From positions 1-44,336 of the forward strand of contig NZ_JAALDU010000031.1 of the NCBI RefSeq assembly GCF_014145015.1: a DNA stretch of 44,336 bases. Direction: 5' to 3'. Both the position numbers and the translations under genes were made by a program. Origin of the DNA: Dietzia sp. E1. GTDB lineage: Bacteria > Actinomycetota > Actinomycetes > Mycobacteriales > Mycobacteriaceae. The notes below the pieces were generated by a model. The model ran no database searches, was not told the origin of the DNA, and worked only from the letters and a program-made list of their open reading frames with translations. Positions 31,588 through 40,380 of this stretch are shown here, piece after piece; position 1 is the stretch's first letter, and each line of letters starts with the position of its first letter.

Positions 31588-31989
31588 GCCTTCCATGATG
31601 CCTGCATGGTCACCTTCGGGCCGCCGGGGCGGACACCCGCGGGCCCCCGCGCAGGTGGTGGCGCCGCGCCGAACCCGCGCCCGCCCCGCCCGCCGCGACG
31701 CTTGCGGCGATATGGACGTACGCATGGCGGTTTTGGACGTAACCAGGCTGGTGATCCGGGCTCCGGAGCGACATGATTACGTCCAAATTTCGCCCCGCTG
31801 GGCTGCGCCTCGACACGCTGGGCCCCGCCCCCGCCGCGACTGGTCCCGGCAGGGCGGCCCGGCGAGCCCGCTCGCCTGTAAACCGCGCGAAGAGTTCACC
31901 GAAGGTGCATCATCGTTGCAGGCAAGGTTCACTGCGGGCCCGGTCGGGAATGGTGCACTGGGCTCGGAGCAGACGAGCGGAGACCGACC
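31588..31989. other. Divergent control region between glbO and the HNH gene
   Basis: About 400 nt with no supported gene. It contains the GGACGTA repeat set at 31714-31787 (listed separately) and promoters for both directions should lie here. An A/T-richer stretch at 31870-31940 precedes the HNH gene. Confidence 0.55.
31714..31787. promoter_or_regulatory. GGACGTA repeat operator upstream of glbO
   Basis: TTTGGACGTAA (31732-31742) and TTACGTCCAAA (31777-31787) form a perfect 11-bp inverted repeat with a 34-nt gap. A third half site GGACGTA lies at 31714-31720, exactly 21 bp before the same heptamer at 31735. The spacing by two helical turns suggests binding of a dimeric regulator on one face. 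Confidence 0.5.
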
Positions 31990-32601
31990 ATGGGCACAGC
32001 AGTGCGCGAGAACTCGGAGTACCGACAACGGGGGGCTCGAGCCCCGAAGCGACTGGAGCCGGTCCCGGACCGGCCGGTCCCGCTCGCGTCGGCGCCGCGC
32101 GTGCTGCTGCTCAACGCCAGCTACGAGGCACTCACCGCGTTGCCGGCCCGGCGAGCCGTGGTGATGCTGCTGGGCGGGAAGGCCGACGTGGTGCACGAGC
32201 ATCCGGTGGAGGTCGTGGTGCGGTCGGTGGACACCTCGGTGCGCGTGCCCTCCGTCATCCGGCTCCGTGAGTACGTCCGGATCCCGTACCGCTCGCAGGT
32301 GCCGATGACCCGCGCCGCGCTCATGCACCGGGACGGGCACCGCTGCGGCTACTGCAACGCCAAGGCCACGACCGTCGACCACGTCGTCCCACGCAGCCGT
32401 GGGGGAGCGCACAACTGGGAGAACTGCGTCGCCTCGTGCGCACCGTGCAACCACCGCAAGGCGGACAAGCTCCTCTCCGAGCTGGGTTGGGAACTCAAGG
32501 TGCCGCTCGTCGCCCCGCGTGGCCGGACGTGGAGGCTCGTCTCGCAGTTGCGGGAGATCGGCCCGTACTGGGAGGACTACCTCTACCTCGACGCCGCCTG
32601 A
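31990..32601 (+). CDS. HNH endonuclease family protein (Rv2469c-like)
   Basis: A 203-aa conserved chromosomal HNH protein, not a mobile intron enzyme by context. The nuclease core is CGYCNAKATTVDHVVPRSRG, then NWENCVASCAPCNHRKADK: two CxxC zinc pairs, the DH catalytic dyad, and Asn and His of the HNH signature. The N-terminal part (VLLLNASYEALTALPARRAVVMLLGGKADVV) is the constant domain that accompanies HNH in this widespread actinobacterial family. Its biological target is unknown. It starts at ATG 31990 with GGAG upstream. It is divergent from glbO and convergent with pepN. Confidence 0.88.
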   Translation: MGTAVRENSEYRQRGARAPKRLEPVPDRPVPLASAPRVLLLNASYEALTALPARRAVVMLLGGKADVVHEHPVEVVVRSVDTSVRVPSVIRLREYVRIPYRSQVPMTRAALMHRDGHRCGYCNAKATTVDHVVPRSRGGAHNWENCVASCAPCNHRKADKLLSELGWELKVPLVAPRGRTWRLVSQLREIGPYWEDYLYLDAA

Positions 32602-32614
32602 TCCTGCGAACTCC

Positions 32615-32638
32615 GGCGGCCGAGGTGCCGCGGCCGCC
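32615..32638. terminator. Hairpin between convergent HNH and pepN genes
   Basis: Perfect 8-bp inverted repeat GGCGGCCG (32615-32622) / CGGCCGCC (32631-32638) in a 55-nt convergent gap. No T run. Confidence 0.55.
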
Positions 32639-32656
32639 TGCCCGGCGATGGACCTG

Positions 32657-35266
32657 TCAGTCGGCCTCGGCGGCGTCGACGGCCCGGGCCGCCAACGCGC
32701 GGGTCATGTCCGCGGTCTGCTCGGCGATGATCCGACGCAGCGACGACGGCCGCGACTCGTCGGCGATCACCTGCTCGAACCGCTCCACGGTCTCGCTGTC
32801 GACCGCCCAGGAGGGGAAAATCCCCTCGGCGACGGTCTGCGCGAGGTCGCCGGGGCGGGCCTTCCACAACGCGGTGACGTCGTCGAGATAGCGCTCGCAG
32901 AGCCCAGTGAGCAGGTGCTCGTGGCCGGGCAGATCCAGCCCGAGGAGCGTGGCACGCACGATCGCGTTGGTCGGGGCGTCGGCGCCCGTTGTCAGGAGCA
33001 ACTCCTCCGCCTCCTCCTTCGCGGCGACGGAGGGGCGAGCCGCCCGGGCGGTGGCGGCCCGGCGCGCCCCGCCGGCCGTGTCGTCGGCGGCGAGTTCGGC
33101 ATCGATGCGGTCGACGCCCTCGACGCCCGCGGCGACGAGTGACGTGAGCACGGTCCAGCGGAGATCGGTGTCGACGACGAGGCCGGGCAGGCCCGCGTCC
33201 TCGGCACCCGCGTCGAGGAGCGTCCCGAGCACACGCTGCTGATCGATCCCGATCGGGCACGCACACAGCGCGGTGAGGAACGCGAGCTGATGATCCGAAC
33301 CCGGTTCGGCGTCGCGGGCCGCGGCGAGCATGGCCCCGGAGAACGTCGCCCACCCGGTCGCGGCCGCCCAGTCCGGGTCGGCGTAGCGTGCCAACGCGGT
33401 CTGCGCCTGCGTGAGCACACGCTGGACGACGCCGATCTGGGACTCGCGCGGGACGGCACGCGAGACCACCTCGACGAAGCGGCGGGCCGGGAGCCGCGCC
33501 TCCCGCGTCATCTCCCACAGCGCCGACCAGCACAGCGTCCGCGCGAGCGGGTCCACGATGTTCTCGAGGGAGTCCAGGACGGTGGCCAGCGACCCCTCGT
33601 CCAGACGGACCGAGCAGTAGGTCAGGTCCTCGTCGTTGGGCAGGACGAGGTCGGGCACCGGCTGTCCGGCCAGGTCGGCGACGACGGTCCGCTCGCCGGT
33701 GATGTCGAGTTCGGCGCGGGCGGTCCGTACGAGTGCGCCGGAGTCGTCGCGGTTGTACAGGCCCACCCCCAGGCGGTGGGTGCGCAGCTCCCCGGCCCCC
33801 GGCGCGGCGGGCCCCTGGACCACCGTCAGCTCGGAGATGCGGGCACCCTCTCCGCTGCCGGCGACGGCCACGTCGACGGAGATCGGGTTGATGCCGGTGG
33901 TCCGCAGCCACTGGTCGGCCCAGCCGGACAGGTCCCGGCCGGAGGACTTCTCCAGCGCCGACAGCAGATCGTCGAACTCGGCGTTACCGAACGCGTGCTC
34001 GGCGAAGTACGCGCGCAGCCCCGCGAGGAACGGCTCGCGACCGACGTAGGCGACGAGCTGCTTGAGCACCGAGGCGCCCTTGGCGTAGGTGATGCCGTCG
34101 AAGTTGGCCTCGACCGTCTCCAGATCGGTCATGTCCGCCGCCACGGGGTGCGTCGACGGCAGCTGGTCCTGGCGGTACGCCCACGACTTCTCCACGTTGG
34201 CGAACGTCGTCCACGCCTCGGTGTACTGCGTCGCATCGACCTGGGCGAGCACGGAGGCGAAGGTGGCGAACGACTCGTTGAGCCACAGGTCATCCCACCA
34301 CCGCATGGTCACGAGGTCCCCGAACCACATGTGGGCCATCTCGTGGAGGATCGTCTCGTTGCGCCGCTCGTAGCGGTAGCCGGTCACCCGGGAGCGGAAG
34401 ACGTAGTCCTCGAGGAACGTCACCGCGCCGGCGTTCTCCATGGCTCCCGCGTTGAACTCGGGGACGAAGATCTGGTCGTACTTGCCGAACGCGTACGGCA
34501 GCCCGAACTCGCGGTGGTAGAAGCCGAACCCCTCCTTGGTCTCCGCGAAGAGGCGGTCGGCGTCGAGGTGCTCGGCGAGCGAGGCGCGGCACAGCAGTCG
34601 TAGCGGGATGGTGCCGTGCTCGTCGGTGTAGGCGTCCTCCACCACGTAATACGGGCCCGCGATGAGCGCGACCAGGTACGTGGACATGATCTCGGTCGGC
34701 GCGAAGCGGTGGATCACGCCGCCGCCCTCCGCCGGTGACTCCTCGGCCAGCGTGTTGGCCACCACGACCCACTTCTCGGGTGCCGTCACCGTGAGCGTGT
34801 ACCTCGCCTTGAGATCCGGCTGGTCGAAGCAGGCGAAGACACGCTTCGCGTCCGCCGTCTCGAACTGGGAGTAGAGATAGACCTCCCCGTCCGCCGGATC
34901 GACCATCCGGTGCAGACCCTCACCGGTCGTGGTGTACGCCAGATCGGCGTCCACCACGAGCTCGTTGGACTCCTGCAGATCCGGAAGGGTGAGGCCCTCC
35001 TCGTCGTCGTACCGGTTCTCCTCCCCGGCCGGGAACAGCTCCCGGCCGTTGAGGACCGCCGACCTGATCACGGCGGACCGCAGGTCGATGAACGTCTCCG
35101 CGCCCGGGCGCGCGCAGGAGAACCGCACCACGGTGCGCGAGCGGAACGTGCCGGACCCGGGCCCGCCACTGCCGTCGGTGAGGTCGATCTCCACGTCGTA
35201 CGACTCGACGCTGAGCAGGTCCGACCGCGCGGTGGCGTCGGCGCGGGTGAGGTTGAGCGAGCGCAT
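32657..35266 (-). CDS. pepN: Aminopeptidase N (M1 family)
   Basis: Zinc metallopeptidase that removes N-terminal amino acids from peptides in the cytoplasm, probably finishing degradation of Clp products. 869 aa. The substrate-binding GAMEN motif is at 274-278, the zinc ligands are in HEMAH at 308-312, and the third ligand Glu331 follows 18 residues later (LNESFATF). The C-terminal ERAP1-like helical domain spans about 540-860. It starts at ATG 35266. It is divergent from the DsbA-like gene. The order pepN / DsbA / rpiB / nei2 agrees with M. tuberculosis Rv2467-Rv2464c. Confidence 0.95.
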   Translation of the reverse strand: MRSLNLTRADATARSDLLSVESYDVEIDLTDGSGGPGSGTFRSRTVVRFSCARPGAETFIDLRSAVIRSAVLNGRELFPAGEENRYDDEEGLTLPDLQESNELVVDADLAYTTTGEGLHRMVDPADGEVYLYSQFETADAKRVFACFDQPDLKARYTLTVTAPEKWVVVANTLAEESPAEGGGVIHRFAPTEIMSTYLVALIAGPYYVVEDAYTDEHGTIPLRLLCRASLAEHLDADRLFAETKEGFGFYHREFGLPYAFGKYDQIFVPEFNAGAMENAGAVTFLEDYVFRSRVTGYRYERRNETILHEMAHMWFGDLVTMRWWDDLWLNESFATFASVLAQVDATQYTEAWTTFANVEKSWAYRQDQLPSTHPVAADMTDLETVEANFDGITYAKGASVLKQLVAYVGREPFLAGLRAYFAEHAFGNAEFDDLLSALEKSSGRDLSGWADQWLRTTGINPISVDVAVAGSGEGARISELTVVQGPAAPGAGELRTHRLGVGLYNRDDSGALVRTARAELDITGERTVVADLAGQPVPDLVLPNDEDLTYCSVRLDEGSLATVLDSLENIVDPLARTLCWSALWEMTREARLPARRFVEVVSRAVPRESQIGVVQRVLTQAQTALARYADPDWAAATGWATFSGAMLAAARDAEPGSDHQLAFLTALCACPIGIDQQRVLGTLLDAGAEDAGLPGLVVDTDLRWTVLTSLVAAGVEGVDRIDAELAADDTAGGARRAATARAARPSVAAKEEAEELLLTTGADAPTNAIVRATLLGLDLPGHEHLLTGLCERYLDDVTALWKARPGDLAQTVAEGIFPSWAVDSETVERFEQVIADESRPSSLRRIIAEQTADMTRALAARAVDAAEAD

Positions 35267-35376
35267 CAGTGGGACCTCGGTTCGGTGGGGGTTCGTCTAC
35301 CGCACCAGTCCTACCACCCGGACCCGACACGTAAGCGGCAGTGGCGGCACGCGCGCCGGACGGGGAGGATGGGGAC

Positions 35377-36003
35377 ATGACCTCCAGTACGCAGTCCACC
35401 ACCTGTTCCGTCGACTTCTGGTTCGATCCGCTGTGCCCCTTCGCGTGGGTCACCAGCCGCTGGATCCTCGAGGTCGAGAAGGTCCGTGACATCTCCCTGA
35501 CGTGGAACGTCATGAGCCTGGCCGTGCTCAACGACGGCCGCGACCTGCCCGAGGACTACATGGAGAAGATGAAGCTCGCGTGGGGCCCCGTGCGGGTGGC
35601 GATCGCCGCCGCCAAGCGCCACGGCCAGGAGGTCCTCGGGCCGCTGTATACCGAGATGGGCACCCGCATCCACGACCAGGGTCGTGGCGTCGAGGACCCG
35701 ACCGTCATCACCGAGGCGCTCCAGGCGGCCGGCCTGGACGCCGATCTCGCCGCGGCAGCGGGGACCGATGAGTACGACGACGAGCTCCGCGCCTCCCATC
35801 ACCGGGGCATGGACCCGGTGGGCGACGAGGTCGGGACCCCGGTCGTCCACGTCGACGGGGTGGCCTTCTTCGGGCCCGTCCTGACGCGCATCCCGCGCGG
35901 CGAGGAGGCCGGCAAGGTGTTCGACGGCGCCGCGCTGCTCGCCGGGTTCCCGTACTTCTTCGAGCTCAAGCGCAGCCGCACGGAGGATCCGCGGTTCGAC
36001 TGA
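35377..36003 (+). CDS. DsbA-family mycothiol-dependent oxidoreductase (Rv2466c-like) with CPFA site
   Basis: A thioredoxin-fold protein of the Rv2466c type, which uses mycothiol to reduce substrates, including nitro-drug activation in M. tuberculosis. 208 aa; close family pattern [27 protein letters not shown], then [15 protein letters not shown] and [17 protein letters not shown]. The active site is Cys20-Pro-Phe-Ala: the second cysteine of the CPWC found in Rv2466c is Ala, so this is a one-cysteine enzyme relying on mycothiol. It starts at ATG 35377. rpiB follows after 63 nt. Confidence 0.87.
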   Translation: MTSSTQSTTCSVDFWFDPLCPFAWVTSRWILEVEKVRDISLTWNVMSLAVLNDGRDLPEDYMEKMKLAWGPVRVAIAAAKRHGQEVLGPLYTEMGTRIHDQGRGVEDPTVITEALQAAGLDADLAAAAGTDEYDDELRASHHRGMDPVGDEVGTPVVHVDGVAFFGPVLTRIPRGEEAGKVFDGAALLAGFPYFFELKRSRTEDPRFD

Positions 36004-36066
36004 GCCGCGATGTCGGCCCCGGTGCCCCCGGGATGGGCGCACCCGGGGCGTGGCAGAATCGCCGCC

Positions 36067-36540
36067 ATGCGCATCTACCTGGGAGCGGACCACGCCGGCT
36101 TCGAGACCAAGAACGTCATCGCCGAGCACCTGAAGGCCTCCGGCCACGAGGTCGTCGACTGCGGCGCCCACACCTACGACGCCGAGGACGACTACCCCGC
36201 CTTCTGCATCGACGCCGCCCGCAAGGTCGTCGCCGACCCGGGCAGCCTCGGGATCGTCCTGGGCGGCTCCGGCAACGGCGAGCAGATCGCCGCGAACAAG
36301 GTGCCCGGTGCCCGCTGTGCCCTGGCGTGGAGCGTAGAGACCGCCCGGCTCGCGCGGGAGCACAACAACGCGCAGCTGATCGGCATCGGCGGGCGTATGC
36401 ACTCGCAGGAGGAGGCGCTGGCGATCGTCGACGCGTTCCTCGACCAGGAGTGGTCGGGTGCCGAGCGGCACCAGCGGCGCATCGACATCCTCGCCGAGTA
36501 CGAGCGCACCGGCGAGGCCCCCGCGGTCCCCGGCGCCTGA
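36067..36540 (+). CDS. rpiB: Ribose-5-phosphate isomerase B
   Basis: Interconverts ribose-5-phosphate and ribulose-5-phosphate in the pentose phosphate pathway. 157 aa. Family marks: GADHAGFETKNVI at the N-terminus, VVDCGAH, and the active-site loop GGSGNGEQIAANKVPGARCAL. Actinobacterial RpiB uses a Glu in place of the catalytic Cys of E. coli; GSGNGEQ shows that Glu. It starts at ATG 36067. The adjacent nei2 starts 41 nt downstream and is probably cotranscribed. Confidence 0.95.
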   Translation: MRIYLGADHAGFETKNVIAEHLKASGHEVVDCGAHTYDAEDDYPAFCIDAARKVVADPGSLGIVLGGSGNGEQIAANKVPGARCALAWSVETARLAREHNNAQLIGIGGRMHSQEEALAIVDAFLDQEWSGAERHQRRIDILAEYERTGEAPAVPGA

Positions 36541-36581
36541 TTCCCTGACCGGCCCGGTCCCCACCGTGTCCGAGCGTCACC

Positions 36582-37418
36582 GTGCCTGAGGGGCACACCC
36601 TCCACCGGCTGGCCCGCCTGCACACCGAGTACTTCGCAGGCGGGCCCGTCCGTGTGTCCAGCCCCCAGGGTCGATTCGCGGACCATGTCGTCGTCGACGG
36701 ACGGCACTTCGACCGCGCCACGGCGGTCGGCAAGCACCTCTTCCACCACTACGAGGGCGGCCTCGCCGTCCACGTCCACCTGGGCCTGTACGGCTTCTTC
36801 GACACCCACCTGGTTCCCGAGGGGCAGGACCCGCCGGCTCCGGTCGGGCAGGTCCGCATGCGGGTGGGCGCGATCGCCGACGGGGCGCCCGCACACTGGG
36901 TCGACCTGCGTGGACCGACCCGGTGCGAGGTGATCGCCGAGGCGGAGGTCGGCGCCGTGCGCGACCGACTGGGCCCCGACCCCCTCGACCCGGACGCCGA
37001 GCCGGAGCGGGCCTGGGCCCGGATCGCGCGCAGCGCCCGGCCCATCGGTGCCCTGCTCATGGACCAGAAGGTCCTGGCCGGCGTCGGCAACGTCTACCGC
37101 GCCGAGGTGCTCTTCCGGCACGGGATCGACCCGTTCCGTCCGGGCAAGGACCTCGATCGCGCGCAGTTCGACGCCGTGTGGGACGACCTCGTCGCGCTGA
37201 TGGAGATCGGGGTACGGACCGGGGCCATCCACACCATCCGTCCCGAACACGATCACGGCGACGTGCCGAGGCGTGGCGCCGACCGGCCGCGCAACTACGT
37301 TTACCAACGCGACGGCTGGGAGTGCCGGGTCTGCGGGGACCAGGTGCGTCAGCAGGCGATGGAGGCGCGGACCCTGTACTGGTGTCCCACCTGCCAGCCG
37401 GGGCGGCCCGGCCGCTGA
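36582..37418 (+). CDS. nei2: Fpg/Nei-family DNA glycosylase, Nei2
   Basis: Base-excision repair glycosylase/lyase acting on oxidised bases. 278 aa. The catalytic N-terminus is Pro2-Glu3 (MPEGHTLHRLA), exposed after Met removal. The helix-two-turn-helix segment is DQKVLAGVGNVYRAEVLFRHGIDP. The C-terminal zinc finger has Cys-x2-Cys in ECRVCGDQ and Cys-x2-Cys in WCPTC. It starts at GTG 36582. The RpiB-Nei2 neighbourhood is the same as Rv2465c-Rv2464c. Confidence 0.92.
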   Translation: MPEGHTLHRLARLHTEYFAGGPVRVSSPQGRFADHVVVDGRHFDRATAVGKHLFHHYEGGLAVHVHLGLYGFFDTHLVPEGQDPPAPVGQVRMRVGAIADGAPAHWVDLRGPTRCEVIAEAEVGAVRDRLGPDPLDPDAEPERAWARIARSARPIGALLMDQKVLAGVGNVYRAEVLFRHGIDPFRPGKDLDRAQFDAVWDDLVALMEIGVRTGAIHTIRPEHDHGDVPRRGADRPRNYVYQRDGWECRVCGDQVRQQAMEARTLYWCPTCQPGRPGR

Positions 37419-37591
37419 CCGGGCGGCTTCGGGTGGGGGGGTGCAGCCGCGCGCGACCATGGCGTCTGGCGCGCACAGGAGTCGGGGCGAGACGCCATGG
37501 CGAGGGGCGGCTGTGGGCGGGCCGGTCGGGCGGGCGCGCGAGACGCCATCCGCGGGAGCGACTGCGCATCGACGGGGGCGTGCTGACGAGA
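37419..37591. repeat. AGACGCCAT repeats in the gap after nei2
   Basis: CCATGGCGTCT (37457-37467) and AGACGCCATGG (37490-37500) form a perfect 11-bp inverted repeat. GCGAGACGCCAT occurs at 37488-37499 and again at 37539-37550. No gene is visible. The inverted pair may end nei2 transcription; the extra direct copy is unexplained. Confidence 0.5.
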
Positions 37592-37628
37592 AGAGCCCCG
37601 AGCCGTCGGTGGGGACGGGCGGGGCTCT
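37592..37628 (-). terminator. Hairpin downstream of tRNA-Gly
   Basis: AGAGCCCCG (37592-37600) / CGGGGCTCT (37620-37628) with an inner CCGTC/GACGG stem, 6 nt beyond the 3' end of the minus-strand tRNA-Gly. Confidence 0.7.
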
Positions 37629-37634
37629 CTGTGG

Positions 37635-37705
37635 AGCGGGTGACGGGAATCGAACCCGCGTATCCTGCTTGGAAGGCAGGGGCTTTACCATTAAGCTACA
37701 CCCGC
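37635..37705 (-). tRNA. tRNA-Gly(TCC)
   Basis: A 71-nt minus-strand cloverleaf: acceptor GCGGGTG/CACCCGC, discriminator T, D arm TAGCTTAATGGTAAAGC, anticodon TCC in CTTCCAA, and T arm CGGGTTCGATTCCCG. No CCA is encoded. Confidence 0.95.
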
Positions 37706-37907
37706 GTCGGTGTCCTGACCTGGGGTTTTCCCCCGGGTCCCGCTCACGCTGTGACAACACTACCGGACGCCGCGCGGCGCTCCCAACTTCCGGGCCGATA
37801 AGTCGGAATCGGTGCCGGGGTCGGCCTGTCGTACACTGGGCGAGTTGGTTTGGCGGCCCGGCGGATTTCCCGTGCGTGACAGCGGGGTGGTCGGCCGCGC
37901 GACCCAC

Positions 37908-37984
37908 CGGGATGTGGCGCAGCTTGGTAGCGCATCCGCTTTGGGAGCGGAGGGTCGCAGGTTCGAATCCTGTCATCCCGACCA
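37908..37984 (+). tRNA. tRNA-Pro(TGG)
   Basis: A 77-nt cloverleaf including an encoded CCA. Acceptor CGGGATG/CATCCCG, D arm TGGCGCAGCTTGGTAGCGC, anticodon TGG in TTTGGGA, and T arm CAGGTTCGAATCCTG. It lies 51 nt before the trigger factor start and may share a transcript with it. Confidence 0.95.
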
Positions 37985-38035
37985 GCGGAGCCGAAAGACA
38001 CGAACCCCCAGAAGACTTCCTAGGAGAACATCACC

Positions 38036-39433
38036 GTGAAGAGCACTGTCGAGCAGCTCAACCCGACCCGGGTCAAGATCACCGTGGAGGTGCCGTTCGC
38101 GGAGCTCGAGCCGGACTTCGCCAAGGCCTACAAATCGCTCGCCGGCCAGGTCAACATCCCGGGCTTCCGTCCCGGTAAGGCCCCGGCCAAGCTCCTCGAG
38201 TCGCGGATCGGTCGCCCGGCCGTCCTCGAGCAGGTCATCAACGACATGATCCCCGCGCGCTACAGCCAGGCCGTCGACGAGCACGAGCTCGTGGTCCTGG
38301 CCCAGCCGGAGATCGAGGTCACCAAGCTCGAGGACAACGACGTCGTGGAGTTCACGGCCGAGGTCGACGTCCGCCCGGAGATCACCCTGCCGAAGTTCGA
38401 GGACCTCGAGGTCACCGTCGAGGCGCCCGAGACCGACGACGCCGCCGTCGACGCCGAGCTCGACAACCTCCGCGCCCGCTTCGGCACCCTCAAGGGCGTC
38501 GAGCGTGGCGCCACCAAGGGCGACTTCCTGTCCGTGGACCTGGCCGCCACCGTCGACGGCGAGCCGGTCGAGGACGCCTCCACCGAGGGCCTGTCCTACG
38601 AGCTCGGTTCGGGCACGCTCATCGAGGGGCTCGACGAGGCCGCCGAGGGCCTCAAGGCCGGCGAGTCCAAGGAGTTCACCTCCTCGCTCGTCGCCGGTGA
38701 GCACGCCGGCAAGGAGGCCGTCATCACGGTGACCGTCCAGTCGGTCAAGGAGCGCGAGCTCCCCGAGGCCGACGACGAGTTCGCCCAGATGGCCAGCGAG
38801 TTCGACACGCTCGAGGAGCTGCGCGCCGATCTCACCGAGAAGGTCGCCCAGCAGGCCAAGGCCGGCCTCGCCGGGGAGATCCGCGACAAGGTGCTCGACG
38901 CTCTCCTCGAGGCCACCGACGTCCCGACCCCCGACGCCCTCGTCGAGGCAGAGGCGCATCAGCAGCTGCACTCGATCTTCGGCGATGCCGCGCACGACGA
39001 CGACATGATCAACTCCATGCTCGCCGCGGAGGGCACCGACCGCGAGACCTTCGATGCGGAGACGCTCGAGGCCACCGCCCGTGCCATCCGTAGCCAGCTC
39101 CTGCTGGACGCGGTCGCCGAGGAGGCCTCCACCGACGTCTCGCAGGAGGAGCTCACGCAGCACATCCTGTTCCAGGCCCAGCGCTACGGCATGGACCCCA
39201 ACCAGTTCGTGCAGCAGATCCAGCAGACCGGCCAGCTCGGCTCGCTGTTCTCCGACGTCCGCCGCTCCAAGGCCCTGGCCGACGTGATCCAGCAGGTCAC
39301 CGTCAAGGACGCCGAGGGCAACGTCGTGGACACCTCCGAGTTCTTCGGCACCCGTGAGGACGCCTCGGACGAGGACGCCGCCGATGAGGCGACCGACTCC
39401 GCCGACGAGTCGCGCGAGGGCACCGACGCCTGA
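38036..39433 (+). CDS. tig: Trigger factor
   Basis: Ribosome-bound chaperone and peptidyl-prolyl isomerase that meets nascent chains at the exit tunnel. 465 aa. The N-terminal ribosome-binding domain carries GFRPGKAPAKLLESRIG, containing the conserved GFRxGKxP signature. The PPIase domain follows at about 155-240 (GDFLSVDLAATVDGEPVEDAS), then the long helical C-terminal arms and an acidic tail (DASDEDAADEATDSADESREG). It starts at GTG 38036 with AGGAG upstream. Trigger factor in front of clpP1-clpP2-clpX is the usual bacterial order. Confidence 0.97.
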   Translation: MKSTVEQLNPTRVKITVEVPFAELEPDFAKAYKSLAGQVNIPGFRPGKAPAKLLESRIGRPAVLEQVINDMIPARYSQAVDEHELVVLAQPEIEVTKLEDNDVVEFTAEVDVRPEITLPKFEDLEVTVEAPETDDAAVDAELDNLRARFGTLKGVERGATKGDFLSVDLAATVDGEPVEDASTEGLSYELGSGTLIEGLDEAAEGLKAGESKEFTSSLVAGEHAGKEAVITVTVQSVKERELPEADDEFAQMASEFDTLEELRADLTEKVAQQAKAGLAGEIRDKVLDALLEATDVPTPDALVEAEAHQQLHSIFGDAAHDDDMINSMLAAEGTDRETFDAETLEATARAIRSQLLLDAVAEEASTDVSQEELTQHILFQAQRYGMDPNQFVQQIQQTGQLGSLFSDVRRSKALADVIQQVTVKDAEGNVVDTSEFFGTREDASDEDAADEATDSADESREGTDA

Positions 39434-39456
39434 TCGGTACGCCCAGTCGCATCCGG

Positions 39457-39489
39457 GGGCCGGGGACCACCACGCGTGGTCCCCGGCCC
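39457..39489 (+). terminator. Terminator of tig
   Basis: Perfect 14-bp inverted repeat GGGCCGGGGACCAC (39457-39470) / GTGGTCCCCGGCCC (39476-39489), 23 nt after the tig stop, followed by a pyrimidine-rich run. Confidence 0.8.
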
Positions 39490-39533
39490 TCTCCTCGTCA
39501 GGGGCTGCCCCGGCGGAGAGCGGGGTCGGCCGA

Positions 39534-39544
39534 CGCTGAGAGCG
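39534..39544 (+). promoter_or_regulatory. Putative ClgR-binding site upstream of clpP1
   Basis: CGCTGAGAGCG followed by AAC fits the actinobacterial ClgR box CGCYNANRGCG. It lies 126 nt before the clpP1 GTG, upstream of TTAGTG near 39585, a possible -10. ClgR activates clpP1P2 in Corynebacterium and Mycobacterium. An additional GGGACGG/CCGTCCC hairpin lies at 39560-39575. Confidence 0.55.
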
Positions 39545-39670
39545 AACACCCGCCCCGGCGGGACGGTTCCGTCCCCGGCGTTGGTTAGTGTTTGACGTAA
39601 CGGTTCCCCGGCCACCGGTCGGCCGGGCGCCGCGCGAGCGGTGAAGACGATGAGCGAAGGTAGGTTCCCC

Positions 39671-40312
39671 GTGGCCCAGAACGGTTCAGCGGCTCAGCCC
39701 GGTTCGACACAGCCCGCCCTCAACTCGCCGGGGTCCCACGGACTCACTCTCGGCGACTCGGTGTACGAACGTCTCCTGCAGGAGCGGATCATCTTCCTGG
39801 GCTCCCAGGTCGACGACGACATCGCCAACCGCCTCTGCGCGCAGATGCTCCTGCTCGCCGCGGAGGACCCCTCCCGCGACATCGCGATGTACATCAACTC
39901 GCCCGGCGGCTCGGTGACGGCCGGCATGGCCATCTACGACACCATGCAGTTCGTCGAGTGCGACGTGGCCACCTACGGCATGGGGCTGGCCGCCTCGATG
40001 GGCCAGTTCCTGCTGGCGGCCGGGACGAAGGGCAAGCGCTACGCCCTCCCGCACGCCAAGATCATGATGCACCAGCCGTCGGCCGGCGTCGGTGGCTCCG
40101 CCGCGGACATCGCCATCCAGGCCGAGCAGTTCGCGGCGACCAAGCGTGAGATGGCCGAGCTCATCGCCTTCCACACCGGTCAGTCGTTCGAGCAGGTCAC
40201 CGAGGACTCCGACCGTGACCGTTGGTTCACGGCCGAGCAGGCCAAGGAGTACGGCTTCGTCGACCACGTGATCTCGCGTGCGTCCCAGTCCGGCGGGTCC
40301 TCGCCGTCGTGA
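39671..40312 (+). CDS. clpP1: ATP-dependent Clp protease proteolytic subunit 1
   Basis: Serine protease ring of the Clp system, active in actinobacteria as a mixed ClpP1-ClpP2 tetradecamer with ClpX or ClpC. 213 aa. The catalytic triad is Ser109 (GLAASMGQ), His134 (MMHQPS) and Asp183. GTG 39671 has AAGGTAGG 6-7 nt upstream; ATG 39650 is an alternative. The N-terminal 20 residues are Ser/Pro-rich and may be processed. clpP2 starts 68 nt later. Confidence 0.95.
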   Translation: MAQNGSAAQPGSTQPALNSPGSHGLTLGDSVYERLLQERIIFLGSQVDDDIANRLCAQMLLLAAEDPSRDIAMYINSPGGSVTAGMAIYDTMQFVECDVATYGMGLAASMGQFLLAAGTKGKRYALPHAKIMMHQPSAGVGGSAADIAIQAEQFAATKREMAELIAFHTGQSFEQVTEDSDRDRWFTAEQAKEYGFVDHVISRASQSGGSSPS

Positions 40313-40380
40313 TCGAGTCCTTCCCCGGCGGGAGCGCTCCCGCCGACCGTCCAGCCCCGCACACGACCACGGAGTCCCCG

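Noticed and set aside
36192-37976. A 594-aa minus-strand open frame across rpiB, nei2 and tRNA-Gly.
   Set aside because: It crosses a tRNA gene and opposes two clear enzymes. Composition is shadow-like.
40309-40380. The GTG 40309 start for clpP2, overlapping the clpP1 stop.
   Set aside because: The added 24 residues are Pro/Ser-rich and not family-like, and ATG 40381 has a well-placed GGAG. Kept only as an alternative.
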